The position numbers and the translations under genes are program-made. Shown in pieces: positions 7,670 to 16,001 of a DNA stretch of 44,798 nt (the stretch's first letter is position 1; the number at the start of each line of letters is the position of its first letter). Under the pieces are notes generated by a model. The model saw nothing but the letters and a program-made list of their open reading frames with translations. It was not told where the DNA came from and ran no database searches. The DNA comes from Verrucomicrobiota bacterium (lineage in GTDB: Bacteria; Verrucomicrobiota; Verrucomicrobiia; Opitutales; UBA953): the NCBI GenBank assembly GCA_014193315.1, contig BJHS01000016.1, positions 1 through 44,798 of the forward strand, written 5' to 3'.

Positions 7670-8752
7670 ATGTCCGCTAAAACCGAACCCACCGCCAAGG
7701 AAAAATCTGCCAACCAGGCAGCCGAGAAGAAGACCCTCGATCTGGCTCTTTCCGCCATCAACAAGCAGTATGGCGACGGCACCCTGATGCGGATGGGCGA
7801 CGCGACCAAGATGCAGGTCTCGTCTGTCTCCACCGGCTCGGTCGCCATCGACCTCGCCTTGGGCGTCGGTGGCCTCCCCCGCGGTCGTATCGTCGAAATC
7901 TTCGGCCCGGAGTCCTCCGGTAAGACGACCCTCTGTCTCTCCATCATCGCCGAGATCCAGCGCCAGGGCGGCAACGCCGTCTTCGTGGACGTCGAACACG
8001 CCCTCGACCCCCGCTACTCCAAGGTAGTCGGCGTCGACCTCGACAACCTCCTCGTCTCCCAGCCGGAATCCGGCGAAGACGCCCTCAACATCGTCGAAAC
8101 CCTCATCCGCTCCGGTGCCGTCGACGTGGTCGTCATCGACTCCGTCGCCGCCCTCGTCTCCAAGCAGGAGCTCGACGGCCAGATGGGCGACGCGACCGTC
8201 GGCGTCCAGGCTCGCATGATGAGCCAGGCCATGCGCCGCCTCACGGCCGCCATCAGCCGCACCAATTGCATCTGTATCTTCACGAATCAGATTCGCGAAA
8301 AGATTGGCGTGATGTTCGGTAGCCCCGAGACCACCCCCGGTGGTCGCGCCCTCAAGTTCTTCTCCTCCGTCCGCATCGACATCCGCCGCATCGGCCAGAT
8401 CAAGGAGCCTTCCGGCAAGGTCATCGGTAACCGCACCAAGGTGAAAGTCGTGAAGAACAAGGTCGCCCCGCCTTTCACCGAGTGCGAGTTCGACATCATG
8501 TACACCGAAGGTATCTCCCGCTCCGGCTCGGTCCTCGACCTCGGCATCGAACACAAGATCCTCGAGAAGAAGGGCGCCTGGATCGCCTATAACGGCCAGC
8601 TCATCGGCCAAGGCCGCGAAGCCGCCAAGGACTACCTCATCAAGAACCCGAAGGTCCTGGAGGAAATCCAGAAGACCATCATGGAGAAGGTCCAGGTCGT
8701 CGGCGGCATGACGCTGGGCGTCGGCGTCGCCGAGAACGTGACGGCCGAATAA
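7670..8752 (+). CDS. recA: Recombinase RecA
   Basis: A 360-residue protein that matches RecA over its whole length. It shows the Walker A motif GPESSGKT (79-86), the [13 protein letters not shown] region, the Walker B-like [11 protein letters not shown], the L1/L2 DNA-binding stretches ([22 protein letters not shown] and [33 protein letters not shown]-like positions), and the family C-terminus. It forms filaments on single-stranded DNA, promotes strand exchange and triggers LexA cleavage. The SOS box at 7598-7611 indicates damage-inducible control. No Shine-Dalgarno sequence is evident before the ATG. It is transcribed alone and followed by a strong terminator. The N-terminus is slightly extended and rich in Lys/Glu/Ala. 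Confidence 0.98.
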   Translation: MSAKTEPTAKEKSANQAAEKKTLDLALSAINKQYGDGTLMRMGDATKMQVSSVSTGSVAIDLALGVGGLPRGRIVEIFGPESSGKTTLCLSIIAEIQRQGGNAVFVDVEHALDPRYSKVVGVDLDNLLVSQPESGEDALNIVETLIRSGAVDVVVIDSVAALVSKQELDGQMGDATVGVQARMMSQAMRRLTAAISRTNCICIFTNQIREKIGVMFGSPETTPGGRALKFFSSVRIDIRRIGQIKEPSGKVIGNRTKVKVVKNKVAPPFTECEFDIMYTEGISRSGSVLDLGIEHKILEKKGAWIAYNGQLIGQGREAAKDYLIKNPKVLEEIQKTIMEKVQVVGGMTLGVGVAENVTAE

Positions 8753-8780
8753 GAGTTTCGTTGTTGGCTAGCCATAGCCC

Positions 8781-8812
8781 GGGCCGCGCGCAAGCGCGGC
8801 CCGTTTTCTTTC
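8781..8812 (+). terminator. Rho-independent terminator after recA
   Basis: A perfect 9-bp GC stem (GGGCCGCGC at 8781-8789, loop GCAA, GCGCGGCCC at 8794-8802) followed by GTTTTCTTT. It lies about 30 bp past the recA stop and faces the convergent SGNH hydrolase gene. Confidence 0.88.
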
Positions 8813-8825
8813 CGGACCAGGCGGC

Positions 8826-10145
8826 TTAGCGGACTTCCTCGACGTTGAGCGAAGTCTCCACCGGGGCGTAGGCCGCCTTGAGGGCGGCAACAAACTTAGC
8901 GTGCTCAAGCTCGGAGGCCTGCACCACGGCCTCCATGTCCTGCTTCGCCTCCGGGCTCCGGAAGAGGGACTTGATCTGCTTGGTCTCGTAAGCCTGCTTG
9001 TCGCCGACGGCCTTCCAGATCTTATCGAAGGCCGGCTTGAGCGGGCCTTGGGGAAACTCGGCCACGAGATTCACGCCGGCCTCCAAGGCGGCACGGGCGA
9101 AGACCTTCGACTGCCCGCCCCAAGTCACCTTGACCTGGGCGGTCTGAGCGCCCTTCACCTGCAGCGTGAGTCGGTTGAAACGCTGATTGAACTCGGCCAG
9201 CGCGAGTCCGGCGGCGATCGTGCCATCCTTGGCGACGTCGCCGGCCTCGAAGACACCCGGAATCCGGTCACTGGTCAAGGTCAGGCCACCGGTATCAAGC
9301 GCCACGAGGCGCTGGCCACCGGAGCCCTTGGCCGAATGGTCGGAGAGATCGATGTCCACGGTTCCGATGTCGCCATCCAAACCGAGCGCCTTGAGGTAGG
9401 CCGCGGCCATCATCACATGACCGGCCCACCCCGGGTGCACCCCGTCCCCGCCCTCGAGCTTGAAGGTCTCGCCATAGTGGGCCCGCGTCTCATAGCCCTT
9501 GGCGAGCATCGGCCAATAGACATCGGCGAAGGCCACCTGCTCGGCCTCGGCCACCTCGATGTCGATGTTGCGGAACTGCAGCAGCGCGAGGTTCAAGGTC
9601 TCCCAGGTGCCTTTGGCCGACTTCACCCACGGCGGGACGGAGTGGATGGTGCCGGAGGAGCCGAGCACGACGCGTGCGCCAGCGGCCTTGAAGGCTTGCA
9701 CGACCTTGGTCTGGTTCTTGCGAAAATCTTCGCCGATCGACTTCTCAAACGGAACGTAGCGGAAATCGTTCATGCCATAGCAGGTGGAGGCGATGGTGGG
9801 CCGGAAGCGGAGGACGTCGTTCTTCATCCGTCCCGCAAACCCGCCGGCGGTCTCGCCGCTCCAACCGTATTGGCGACATTCCACGGCGAGGTCAGGGCGC
9901 GCCGCGGCGAGGTAGGCCTCGATCAGTCGGCTATACATCTTTTGCTCGGTGATCGAATCGCCGCAGATCGCGTAGCGGTCGCCCTGCTTAAGCAGCAAGC
10001 CCTTGGGTTCAGGCGCCAAGTGGCCGACGTAATCGGCCGGAACCCCGGGAGGCAGCGGCTGCGTGTCGCGGGCGAGGAGGGCCCCGGCGAAAGCGACGCC
10101 AAGGAGGAGAAGGAAGCGGGGGGGGCGCACGCGATGTCCTACCAC
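8826..10145 (-). CDS. Secreted SGNH/GDSL-type hydrolase
   Basis: A 439-residue protein with an N-terminal signal (PRFLLLLGVAFAGALLA) and the four SGNH blocks: the catalytic Ser in ICGDSITEQ (about residue 60), Gly in QYGWSGETAGG, Asn in CYGMNDFRYV, and the Asp-x-x-His pair in GGDGVHPGWAGH near 235. The C-terminal 150 residues form a second beta-rich region plus a helical tail, common in Verrucomicrobia and Planctomycetes SGNH proteins of unknown substrate. It is probably an esterase acting on acylated polysaccharides. It stands alone: its start faces the 6S RNA region and its stop faces the recA terminator. Confidence 0.88.
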   Translation of the reverse strand: MVGHRVRPPRFLLLLGVAFAGALLARDTQPLPPGVPADYVGHLAPEPKGLLLKQGDRYAICGDSITEQKMYSRLIEAYLAAARPDLAVECRQYGWSGETAGGFAGRMKNDVLRFRPTIASTCYGMNDFRYVPFEKSIGEDFRKNQTKVVQAFKAAGARVVLGSSGTIHSVPPWVKSAKGTWETLNLALLQFRNIDIEVAEAEQVAFADVYWPMLAKGYETRAHYGETFKLEGGDGVHPGWAGHVMMAAAYLKALGLDGDIGTVDIDLSDHSAKGSGGQRLVALDTGGLTLTSDRIPGVFEAGDVAKDGTIAAGLALAEFNQRFNRLTLQVKGAQTAQVKVTWGGQSKVFARAALEAGVNLVAEFPQGPLKPAFDKIWKAVGDKQAYETKQIKSLFRSPEAKQDMEAVVQASELEHAKFVAALKAAYAPVETSLNVEEVR

Positions 10146-10183
10146 CGCACCGGCCTGAAATCTAACCTGATTTACCCGCCTGC

Positions 10184-10212
10184 TTGCTTTTTCTGAGTAA
10201 AGATGCTAGTTT
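10184..10212 (+). promoter_or_regulatory. Promoter of the 6S RNA gene
   Basis: TTGCTT (10184-10189), a 17-bp spacer and TAGTTT (10207-10212) form a reasonable housekeeping promoter. The predicted transcript start at about 10218-10220 falls exactly where the 6S RNA 5' strand begins. Confidence 0.6.
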
Positions 10213-10217
10213 AGCCA

Positions 10218-10384
10218 TCCCCTGCAGTGTTCGACACCCGCGGCAGCCTCCCTTCCCTACGAACATAATATACGGGAGGTGCGACCCGACCGGCCTCGTC
10301 CGAGCCGTGGCAACGTACCGCCCACCTAAATCCAGGAAAAAGTGGAGCTCCAATCGGAATCGGCACAGGTGGGGGACCTTTTTT
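10218..10384 (+). ncRNA. ssrS: 6S RNA (SsrS) candidate
   Basis: The stretch begins with ATCCCCTGCAGTGTTCGACA, matching the strongly conserved 5' strand of bacterial 6S RNA (CCCTG followed by TGTTCG). The 3' strand CGGCACAGGTGGGGGACC can pair back to close the terminal stem. The roughly 165-nt length, the long rod-like pairing potential and the T6 run at 10379-10384 all fit. A promoter lies directly upstream. No protein-coding frame here is convincing. 6S RNA binds housekeeping RNA polymerase by mimicking an open promoter and damps transcription in stationary phase. In many bacteria it sits beside ygfA; here it is followed by repeat arrays and then by convergent DUF1552. Identification is by eye; a covariance-model search would settle it. 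Confidence 0.72.
10367..10384 (+). terminator. Terminator of the 6S RNA gene
   Basis: AGGT-GGGGG-ACCT followed by a run of six T (10379-10384). The hairpin is short, but the T-run is clear and coincides with the 3' end expected for the RNA. Confidence 0.5.
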
Positions 10385-10399
10385 GCAGAGTCAAAGAGT

Positions 10400-10448
10400 T
10401 CGGAGTGCCGAGAACAGAGTACGGATTACGGAGTACAGAGTACTGAAT
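10400..10448. repeat. Heptanucleotide tandem array, ACAGAGT orientation
   Basis: Seven contiguous 7-bp units, of which five are clear: ACAGAGT, ACGGATT, ACGGAGT, ACAGAGT, ACTGAAT (10414-10448). Two weaker units precede them. The array lies 16 bp past the 6S RNA terminator. Its unit is the exact reverse complement of the units in the arrays at 10565-10669. Confidence 0.8.
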
Positions 10449-10564
10449 CGAGGGCAGCATCGAGGGCTGAATCGATCGCTGAAACGGTGAGTGGGCCGAG
10501 TGCGGGGCGAAGGATTCGAATCCAGCATCCCGTCCCACGCGCGCCCCTAATCGACCCTAAACCC

Positions 10565-10669
10565 TATCCGTACTCCGCACTCAGTACTCTGTAATCCTTA
10601 CTGAGCGCTGTATCCACTAATTGATTCTAAACTCTATCCGCACTCTGTACTCTGAACTCTGTACTCTAT
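10565..10669. repeat. Heptanucleotide tandem arrays, ACTCTGT orientation
   Basis: Two arrays of the 7-bp unit in the opposite orientation. The first (10565-10606) includes ACTCCGC, ACTCAGT, ACTCTGT and AATCCTT. The second (10624-10669) has two units, a 4-bp slip, then ACTCTGT, ACTCTGA, ACTCTGT, ACTCTAT. It stops 1 bp before the DUF1552 stop codon. With the array at 10400-10448 it forms a long imperfect inverted repeat around a 110-bp centre. Confidence 0.8.
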
Positions 10670-10670
10670 C

Positions 10671-11987
10671 CTAGCCCAGCTTCAACGCCCCGCCCGCGCA
10701 GAGGCTGGGATTCCCGAAAGTCTTCATCGGGTGGCCAAAGCTCTGGGCGATTGCCATGAGGAGACGGTTGTGGGGCTCCTTCTTGAACTTGAGGGCACGA
10801 CCCGTCGTGAAGCCGAGGCCACCGCCGATCAGCACCCACGGGATATCCTCGAGGGCATGGCTGTTGCCTTTGCCGAGTTCATTCGTCCAGACAATCGTCG
10901 TGTGGTCGAGCATCGAGCCGCCGCCATTGGGCTCCGGGGTCTCCTGCAGGCGCTTGGCCAGGAAGGCGATCTGCTCGGCGAACCAGGTGTTTATCTTGGT
11001 GAGTTTCTCCAAGGAACCGGTGTTCAGGTCGGGGTCGTGCGAGAGCGAGTGGTGCCCTTCCTCGATGCCCAACCACTTCATGCGGATGCCGCCCACGGAG
11101 TTACTGAACTGGAAGGTCGAGACGCGGGCGAGGTCGTTCTGGAAGGCGCTGATGAGCAGTTCGGTCTGCATCTTGGTGATGAGCGGGATGTTGTCGTTCT
11201 CCATCATCACGCCGACTTCGGGCGCGGTCGGGACGAGCAACGCCCCGGAGGTCTGCTGCTCCTTCATGTTGCGTTCCAACTCGCGTAGCGCGGTCGTGTG
11301 CTGGTCGAGTAAGCCCCGGTCCTTGGCATCGACGGCCCGGGAAATCGTGGTGAGCTCATCGCGCAGGCCATCCAGGACGGAGACCATGCTTTCCCCTTCT
11401 TTCATCTGGCCGTAGAGCTTGTCAAAGAGGTCGTACGGGTTCGAAATCGGGGCGACCGGCTGATTGGCGCCGACGTAACTCCAGCGGGTCCAAGGGTCCG
11501 CGCGGTTGCCGACGGAGATGCCGATCTCCAGCGAGCCGAGGCGGGTCTTGGTCTCGGGGCGAGACTGCAGGAAGCGGCGAATCTCCTGGTCGATGGACGG
11601 CCCGCTGGCCCAGCCGGCGGGTTGACCGCCACCACCCATGATGTTCCCCGGGAAGAGCTCGATGCCCGTCAGGAGGCAGCTCATCCCGCGCATGTGCGAA
11701 TCGCCGTCGCCGCGCACCAGGTTGTTCACGCCCTTCAGCGTGAGCAGCCGATCCTTGAACGGGGCCAAGGGCTGCAGGATGCGCTTGAGTTTGAAGTCGC
11801 GGCCTTCACCTTCCGGCCAGAACTCCGTCGGCACGGTGCCATTGGGCGAGAAGACGAAGATGAGGCGTTGCTTCGGGGCCGACGGCGTGTCGGCGCCTCG
11901 CAACGAAGTGAAGCCGTGCAGGAGAGGTAACGCGGCGGCGGACAGGCCGAGTTTGCGAAGGAAGTCGCGGCGGTTTTGCAGGTTCAT
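10671..11987 (-). CDS. DUF1552 domain-containing protein, Tat-exported
   Basis: A 438-residue protein opening MNLQNRRDFLRKLGLSAAALPLLHG, a twin-arginine signal (RRDFL). The body is typical of DUF1552: RLIFVFSPNGTVPTEFWPEGEG, GDGDSHMRGMSCLLTG, SGPSIDQEI, GNSHALEDIPWVLIGGG. This family is abundant in Planctomycetes and Verrucomicrobia and is nearly always encoded next to a DUF1592-type cytochrome-like protein, as here (14 bp downstream of it). Tat export suggests that a cofactor is inserted before export. Its biochemical role is not known. It is the last gene of the operon, ending against the heptamer arrays. Confidence 0.92.
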   Translation of the reverse strand: MNLQNRRDFLRKLGLSAAALPLLHGFTSLRGADTPSAPKQRLIFVFSPNGTVPTEFWPEGEGRDFKLKRILQPLAPFKDRLLTLKGVNNLVRGDGDSHMRGMSCLLTGIELFPGNIMGGGGQPAGWASGPSIDQEIRRFLQSRPETKTRLGSLEIGISVGNRADPWTRWSYVGANQPVAPISNPYDLFDKLYGQMKEGESMVSVLDGLRDELTTISRAVDAKDRGLLDQHTTALRELERNMKEQQTSGALLVPTAPEVGVMMENDNIPLITKMQTELLISAFQNDLARVSTFQFSNSVGGIRMKWLGIEEGHHSLSHDPDLNTGSLEKLTKINTWFAEQIAFLAKRLQETPEPNGGGSMLDHTTIVWTNELGKGNSHALEDIPWVLIGGGLGFTTGRALKFKKEPHNRLLMAIAQSFGHPMKTFGNPSLCAGGALKLG

Positions 11988-12001
11988 GGAAGAAGGAGGG
12001 G

Positions 12002-14308
12002 TTACTTGGGGAGGGCGGCGATGACCGCGACCTCGATGGCGAGGTTGCGGACATGGTAGTGATCGCGCCGGAAGTGGCCGGTGAGCTGGCCGAGCAGCTC
12101 GGGCGAGTAGGCCGTGGTCGGCTGCTTGACCATCGCCTGGAAGAGATTACGGACGAAACCGGCCTGCCCCGCCTGGCTCTCGGCGGCGTGCAGCGCGACA
12201 TCCCGGGCCCCGGAAAGCTTGATCAGCGTGCCATCGGCCGCGGTGTAGTCGGCCGTCGCGTTGATCGGCTTGTTATTGTCGGTGGCCCGCACGCGACCAA
12301 CGGCGTCGAAACGCTCAAAGCTGAAACCGAGCGGGTTAATCGTGACGTGGCACGACTGGCAAGCCGGCTTGGCGGTGAGCTCGGTGACCTTCTCGCGCAT
12401 GGTGAACGAGGGGTCGAACTTGTCGTCCATGAAGGCGATTGCCATGGGCGGCGGCTTCAGCATGCGGCCCAGGATGTTGCGCGTCAGGAAGACGCCGCGG
12501 TGGATGGGCGAGCTGGACTTCGTGTACGAGAACGTGGCCAGGACGTAGGGGTGCGTGAGCACGCCGGCGCGCTGGTCGGCATCCATCTTGACGGGGCGGA
12601 AGCCATGGCCTTCCGGCAGCGTCTGGCCGTAGAACTTAGCGAGCCGCTCGTTCATGAGGATGGCGTCGCTGAGCAGCAGCTGGCGGTAGTCAGAGGCGTC
12701 CGACCAGACCACGCTCTCCGAAAACAGGTCCAAGGAGGTGCGAAGGTCCATGACCACGCCTTGATCGAAGCCCGGGTAGGCGAGCTGGTCCTTGGCGATC
12801 TCCGCGCCTTCTTCGACGTGCAGCCAATGGTGGAGGAAGTCGCGGAGCTTCGCCTTCGCACGGGGGTCCTTCTGCATACGCTGGGCCTGGGCGCGCACCA
12901 GCTCGGGCGTCTTCAGCGCGCCCTTGGCGGCGGCCTGCAGGAGGGTTTCGTCCGGCAAGGAATCCCACATGGCCAAGGCGAGGCGGGCGGCGACAGCGTA
13001 ATCGTCCTGCGGGCCGGTGGCCGGATAAAGGAAATAGGGCGAAGACAGCGCATGCAGGACCGCGCGCTTGGTCGCGACCTCGGGGGTCACGGCGGGCGTG
13101 AAGAGTTTGAGGAGCTCCGCCCTCTGGGCTTCCTCGAGGGGGCGGCGATACGCCAACTGCGCGAACCGCAGGCTGAAGGCCTTGAGTTTCTCGGCGCGGT
13201 CGGGCGCGACCGGCGTGGTGGCCGCGTACTCATGGAGCCGCGGCGCCAACTGGGCGGCGGCTTGCAGGCCCCCCTTGGCGACGGCCTCGGTCCATTCCCG
13301 GGAGACGGACACGCCGCGCTCATAACCCATGCTGGCATCATCCGGCGGCAGCGGGATCGAGACGACCGCGACACTCGAGGAAGGCTTGGGGGAAAGGTTC
13401 TCGGCCGGAATCACCGTCCAGGCGCCGCCGGGGGGCCGCCACTCCAACTTGATGGAGGCGGTCTTGTCCTTGTACTTGAAGAACTCGACCTTGAACGGGT
13501 AACTGCGACCACCCAACAGGAAGGCCTGGCCTTGGCCGCTGCGCAGCATCGCCGAACTCACCCACAGGTCGATGAGCGCGTTCTTCTCGGACCCATTCGA
13601 GGGGGCGTTGACGTAGACCCGGACGCCATTCGGGGTCGTGACCCGGAAGTCGTACTCGCCGGTATCCGGCACGAGCAGCGAGCCAGTCCAGTCGATCTTG
13701 AACTGCTCGGCGCGGGCACCCGTCGCCGGCGCCTTGGTGCCGAAATCAAAGTCGATCGCCGGATCGACCCGCTGGAGGAACTTGGCCTCGTTCGTATTGG
13801 TGTTCGTCGAGTCACCATCCTTCAAGCCACGGTACACGGCCGCCAAGCCACCGGACTCGCTCGTCGCGTTACCGCGCCAGAAGGAGCCGAGCAGGTCGGT
13901 GATGCTTTCGCGGTATTGGCGGTCCGTCAGGTGAGCGAGTTCCAGCCGAGGGGGGTTGTTCCGCGCGCGCGCTTCGGGAGAGTAAAATGCTTTATGGATG
14001 AACTCGGCAGAGGCGAGGGACTCGGCGGCGGAGAGCGCACCGGGGTCATCCTCGGGCATTTCCTTGGCGACATACTTGGCCAGAGATGCGATGGACTTCT
14101 CGCCGACGAGCGGCTCGTCGGACTTGCCGGCCACCCCCTGCCCCATCGAGCCGTGACAGCGGAGGCACTCCTCGCGGTAGACGACCTCCCCGGAACGGGG
14201 GGCGGCTAGGTTCTTCTTATAATAGCGCGTACCCTTCACGACCGCTAATGCGAGGACACCGACGCCGCCGGTGGCGACCAAAAGCTTGAGTGGCCGGGGA
14301 AAGGGCAT
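12002..14308 (-). CDS. DUF1592/DUF1588/DUF1585 multidomain cytochrome-like protein with PA14 domain
   Basis: A 768-residue protein with an N-terminal membrane anchor (LLVATGGVGVLALAVV) and a haem c site CLRCH at 48-52. A PA14-like carbohydrate-binding domain lies near 190-310 (FKIDWTGSLLVPDTGEYDFRVTTPNG, IKLEWRPPGG). The DUF1592-type core follows (FAQLAYRRPLEEAQRAELLKLF, DEKLLQ-like segments, FLHHWLHVEEGA), then DUF1588 (NERLAKFYG, HPYVLATFSYTKSSSPIHRGVFL, second haem-type motif CQSCH) and DUF1585 (SGARDVA, QAMVKQPTTAYSPE). Such proteins are a trademark of Planctomycetes and Verrucomicrobia and are thought to act in periplasmic oxidation of complex polysaccharides, which is unproven. It is first in the operon with DUF1552. 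Confidence 0.9.
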   Translation of the reverse strand: MPFPRPLKLLVATGGVGVLALAVVKGTRYYKKNLAAPRSGEVVYREECLRCHGSMGQGVAGKSDEPLVGEKSIASLAKYVAKEMPEDDPGALSAAESLASAEFIHKAFYSPEARARNNPPRLELAHLTDRQYRESITDLLGSFWRGNATSESGGLAAVYRGLKDGDSTNTNTNEAKFLQRVDPAIDFDFGTKAPATGARAEQFKIDWTGSLLVPDTGEYDFRVTTPNGVRVYVNAPSNGSEKNALIDLWVSSAMLRSGQGQAFLLGGRSYPFKVEFFKYKDKTASIKLEWRPPGGAWTVIPAENLSPKPSSSVAVVSIPLPPDDASMGYERGVSVSREWTEAVAKGGLQAAAQLAPRLHEYAATTPVAPDRAEKLKAFSLRFAQLAYRRPLEEAQRAELLKLFTPAVTPEVATKRAVLHALSSPYFLYPATGPQDDYAVAARLALAMWDSLPDETLLQAAAKGALKTPELVRAQAQRMQKDPRAKAKLRDFLHHWLHVEEGAEIAKDQLAYPGFDQGVVMDLRTSLDLFSESVVWSDASDYRQLLLSDAILMNERLAKFYGQTLPEGHGFRPVKMDADQRAGVLTHPYVLATFSYTKSSSPIHRGVFLTRNILGRMLKPPPMAIAFMDDKFDPSFTMREKVTELTAKPACQSCHVTINPLGFSFERFDAVGRVRATDNNKPINATADYTAADGTLIKLSGARDVALHAAESQAGQAGFVRNLFQAMVKQPTTAYSPELLGQLTGHFRRDHYHVRNLAIEVAVIAALPK

Positions 14309-14317
14309 AGGCGTATG

Positions 14318-14328
14318 ACCCCATTAAA
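14318..14328. repeat. Possible remnant of REP-like palindrome
   Basis: GACCCCATTAA matches 11 bases of the arm of the large palindrome at 27944-28015. It lies just upstream of the DUF1592 gene. The match is short and could be chance. Confidence 0.25.
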
Positions 14329-14343
14329 TACACAGGAGTTCCC

Positions 14344-15024
14344 CTAAATCAACCCCGCCTCCCCGAAACTGAACCATCCCTTCCCGCCAGCATCGGCCTC
14401 GGGCCGACCTAAAATGACGTGATCAATCAGTTCCACGCCCACCACCCGGCCGGCCTCGGCCAGTTGCCGGGTCACCGCCCGGTCCGCCGGGCTGGGGGCC
14501 GGGTCCCCGCTGGGATGATTATGCGCCACGATCGCCGCCGGCGCGGCATGCTTGAGCGCGATACGGAAAACCTCCCGGGGGTGCAGCAGGGAACTCGTGG
14601 CGGTGCCGGAACTGACCTCCTGCAAGCCTAAGAGCCGATTGCGGCGGTTCAGCGAGAGCACCCAGCACTTCTCGACGGCGAGCCCGACCGTCAAAGGTTC
14701 GAGCCGAGCCCAGACCTTGGCCGGCGTATCCAGTTTCGCGCCGGGGTCGACGGCCCGCTCGCGGATCCGGCGCGCTAACTCGAACGACGCCGCGAGCTCG
14801 GCGGCCTTGGCCGGACCCAGCCCACGGACCCGGGCGAAGTCGGCTGGCTCCCAGAAGGACAAGGCGGCCAACTCGCCAGCCTCGCTCACCAAAGTTTGCG
14901 CCAACTGGTGCGCCGACGCCCCGCGCGAGCCCGCCCCGATCAGTAGTTCGAGCAATTCCGCATCGAGCAAGGCGCGCGGGCCGAGCCGAGCCAAGCGTTC
15001 GCGCGGGCGGTCGGCGGTGGTCAT
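14344..15024 (-). CDS. radC: RadC-family JAB/MPN metalloprotein
   Basis: Start taken at the ATG at 15024 because the family opening then reads TTADRPRERLARLGPRALLDAELLELLIGAG; a 10-residue extension to 15054 is possible. The 226-residue protein has the helix-hairpin-helix region (ADFARVRGLGPAKAAELAASFELARR) and the JAMM metal motif HNHPSGDPAPSPAD near 175-188, preceded by SSGTATSSLLHPREVFR. Chromosomal RadC is widely conserved, but its role in DNA repair is disputed; the fold suggests a metal-dependent hydrolase. It sits on the same strand as the carbonic anhydrase gene upstream, 55 bp apart. Confidence 0.92.
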   Translation of the reverse strand: MTTADRPRERLARLGPRALLDAELLELLIGAGSRGASAHQLAQTLVSEAGELAALSFWEPADFARVRGLGPAKAAELAASFELARRIRERAVDPGAKLDTPAKVWARLEPLTVGLAVEKCWVLSLNRRNRLLGLQEVSSGTATSSLLHPREVFRIALKHAAPAAIVAHNHPSGDPAPSPADRAVTRQLAEAGRVVGVELIDHVILGRPEADAGGKGWFSFGEAGLI

Positions 15025-15079
15025 GGCTGCACGCAACCGCCCCGACCGCGCCACCGCAAGCGCCCCCCTGCCCTAGGCG

Positions 15080-15733
15080 TTAAGCCTTGGCGCGATACCG
15101 GGCCAAGACCCGTCCGTAGGCTGGGGTGATCTCCTCTTGCTTGCCGACGTTCAGCCCGAGGTCTTTGACCAGGCCGTCCTTGAGGCCGTAAATCCAAGAG
15201 TGGACCTGGACTTGCTGCCCGCGGGCCCAAGCGTCTTGGACGACGGTGGTCTGGCAGACGTTGAGCGCCTGCTCGATGACGTTGAGCTCACAAAGGGTGT
15301 CGAGCTTCTCGACCGGGGCCAACACCGCCTCGACCGCGATGGCATGCTTGTGGTGGACGTCGCGGATGTGGCGCAGCCAATTGTCGATCAGGCCGAGTTT
15401 ACGGCGCTCCAAGGAAGCCTGCACGCCGCCGCAACCATAATGGCCGCAGACGATGACGTGGTCGACCTTCAGAACGTCGACGGCGTATTGCAGCACGGAG
15501 AGGCAGTTGAGGTCGGTGTGCACGACGACATTGGCGACGTTGCGGTGCACGAACAGTTCGCCGGGAAGCATGCCGACGATCTCATTGGCGGGGACGCGGC
15601 TGTCCGAACAACCGATCCAGAGGAACCGCGGCGACTGCTGCTGGGATAACTTCGTGAAGAAGTCGGGCTGGGTTTTCCGAACCACTTCGGACCAAGTACG
15701 GTTACGAGCGAAGAGGTCGTGGATTTCAGTCAT
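15080..15733 (-). CDS. can: Beta-class carbonic anhydrase
   Basis: A 217-residue cytoplasmic protein with all zinc ligands of the beta class: Cys42 and Asp44 in CSDSR, and His98 and Cys101 in GHYGC. FVHRNVANVVV (61-71) and the tail SWIYGLKDGLVKDLGLNV match the Can/CynT type. It interconverts CO2 and bicarbonate, supplying bicarbonate to carboxylases and buffering pH. The 268 bp upstream hold no convincing gene, only a GC-rich stretch with inverted GGCGCCGC/GCGGCGCC arms at about 15797-15895. Confidence 0.95.
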   Translation of the reverse strand: MTEIHDLFARNRTWSEVVRKTQPDFFTKLSQQQSPRFLWIGCSDSRVPANEIVGMLPGELFVHRNVANVVVHTDLNCLSVLQYAVDVLKVDHVIVCGHYGCGGVQASLERRKLGLIDNWLRHIRDVHHKHAIAVEAVLAPVEKLDTLCELNVIEQALNVCQTTVVQDAWARGQQVQVHSWIYGLKDGLVKDLGLNVGKQEEITPAYGRVLARYRAKA

Positions 15734-15963
15734 CGCTGCGATGCTGGAAATGCCCGGGGCGTTGCAAGCCGAAAGGCGACCAAGGTTGGACCGCCGGGCG
15801 CCGCACCCCGGCTCGCCCAGGCAAGATCATCCCGGCGGGCGGCGCCTGGGTCGGGTCCGTGCCGTTCCGGATGATTTTCACGGGGAAAATGGGGAGAGGA
15901 CTCCCTTTGGGCCCTTTTCCGCATCTTAGGGGCGGTTTTCTTCATCTTCGGCCCCAACCGCCC

Positions 15964-15994
15964 TTGAAACAACCCCGCGGGCGGGGTGTTATAT
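15964..15994 (+). promoter_or_regulatory. Promoter-like region with palindrome before the Ala/Lys-rich protein
   Basis: TTGAAA (15964-15969) and TTATAT (15989-15994) are separated by a 19-bp spacer that holds a tight palindrome, ACCCCGC-GG-GCGGGGT (15972-15987). The ATG follows at 16002, so any leader would be nearly absent. The palindrome could be an operator; this is only a pattern-level suggestion. Confidence 0.35.
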
Positions 15995-16001
15995 AACTAT
16001 C

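Noticed and set aside
8901-10196. 431-residue plus-strand frame across the SGNH hydrolase
   Set aside because: Antisense shadow; no recognisable domains, while the minus strand has all four SGNH blocks.
10162-10353. 63-residue minus-strand frame
   Set aside because: It lies antisense to the 6S RNA candidate and has no features of a protein.
10400-10669. CRISPR array
   Set aside because: Units are only 7 bp, contiguous and degenerate, with no spacers and no cas genes.
12053-14209. 718-residue open frame on the plus strand
   Set aside because: It is the antisense shadow of the DUF1592 gene; high GC leaves long antisense frames open. Composition is Gly/Arg/Leu-rich with no domains.
15730-15972. 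80-residue minus-strand frame upstream of carbonic anhydrase
   Set aside because: Arg/Pro-biased, no signal or domain, and overlaps the can start codon.
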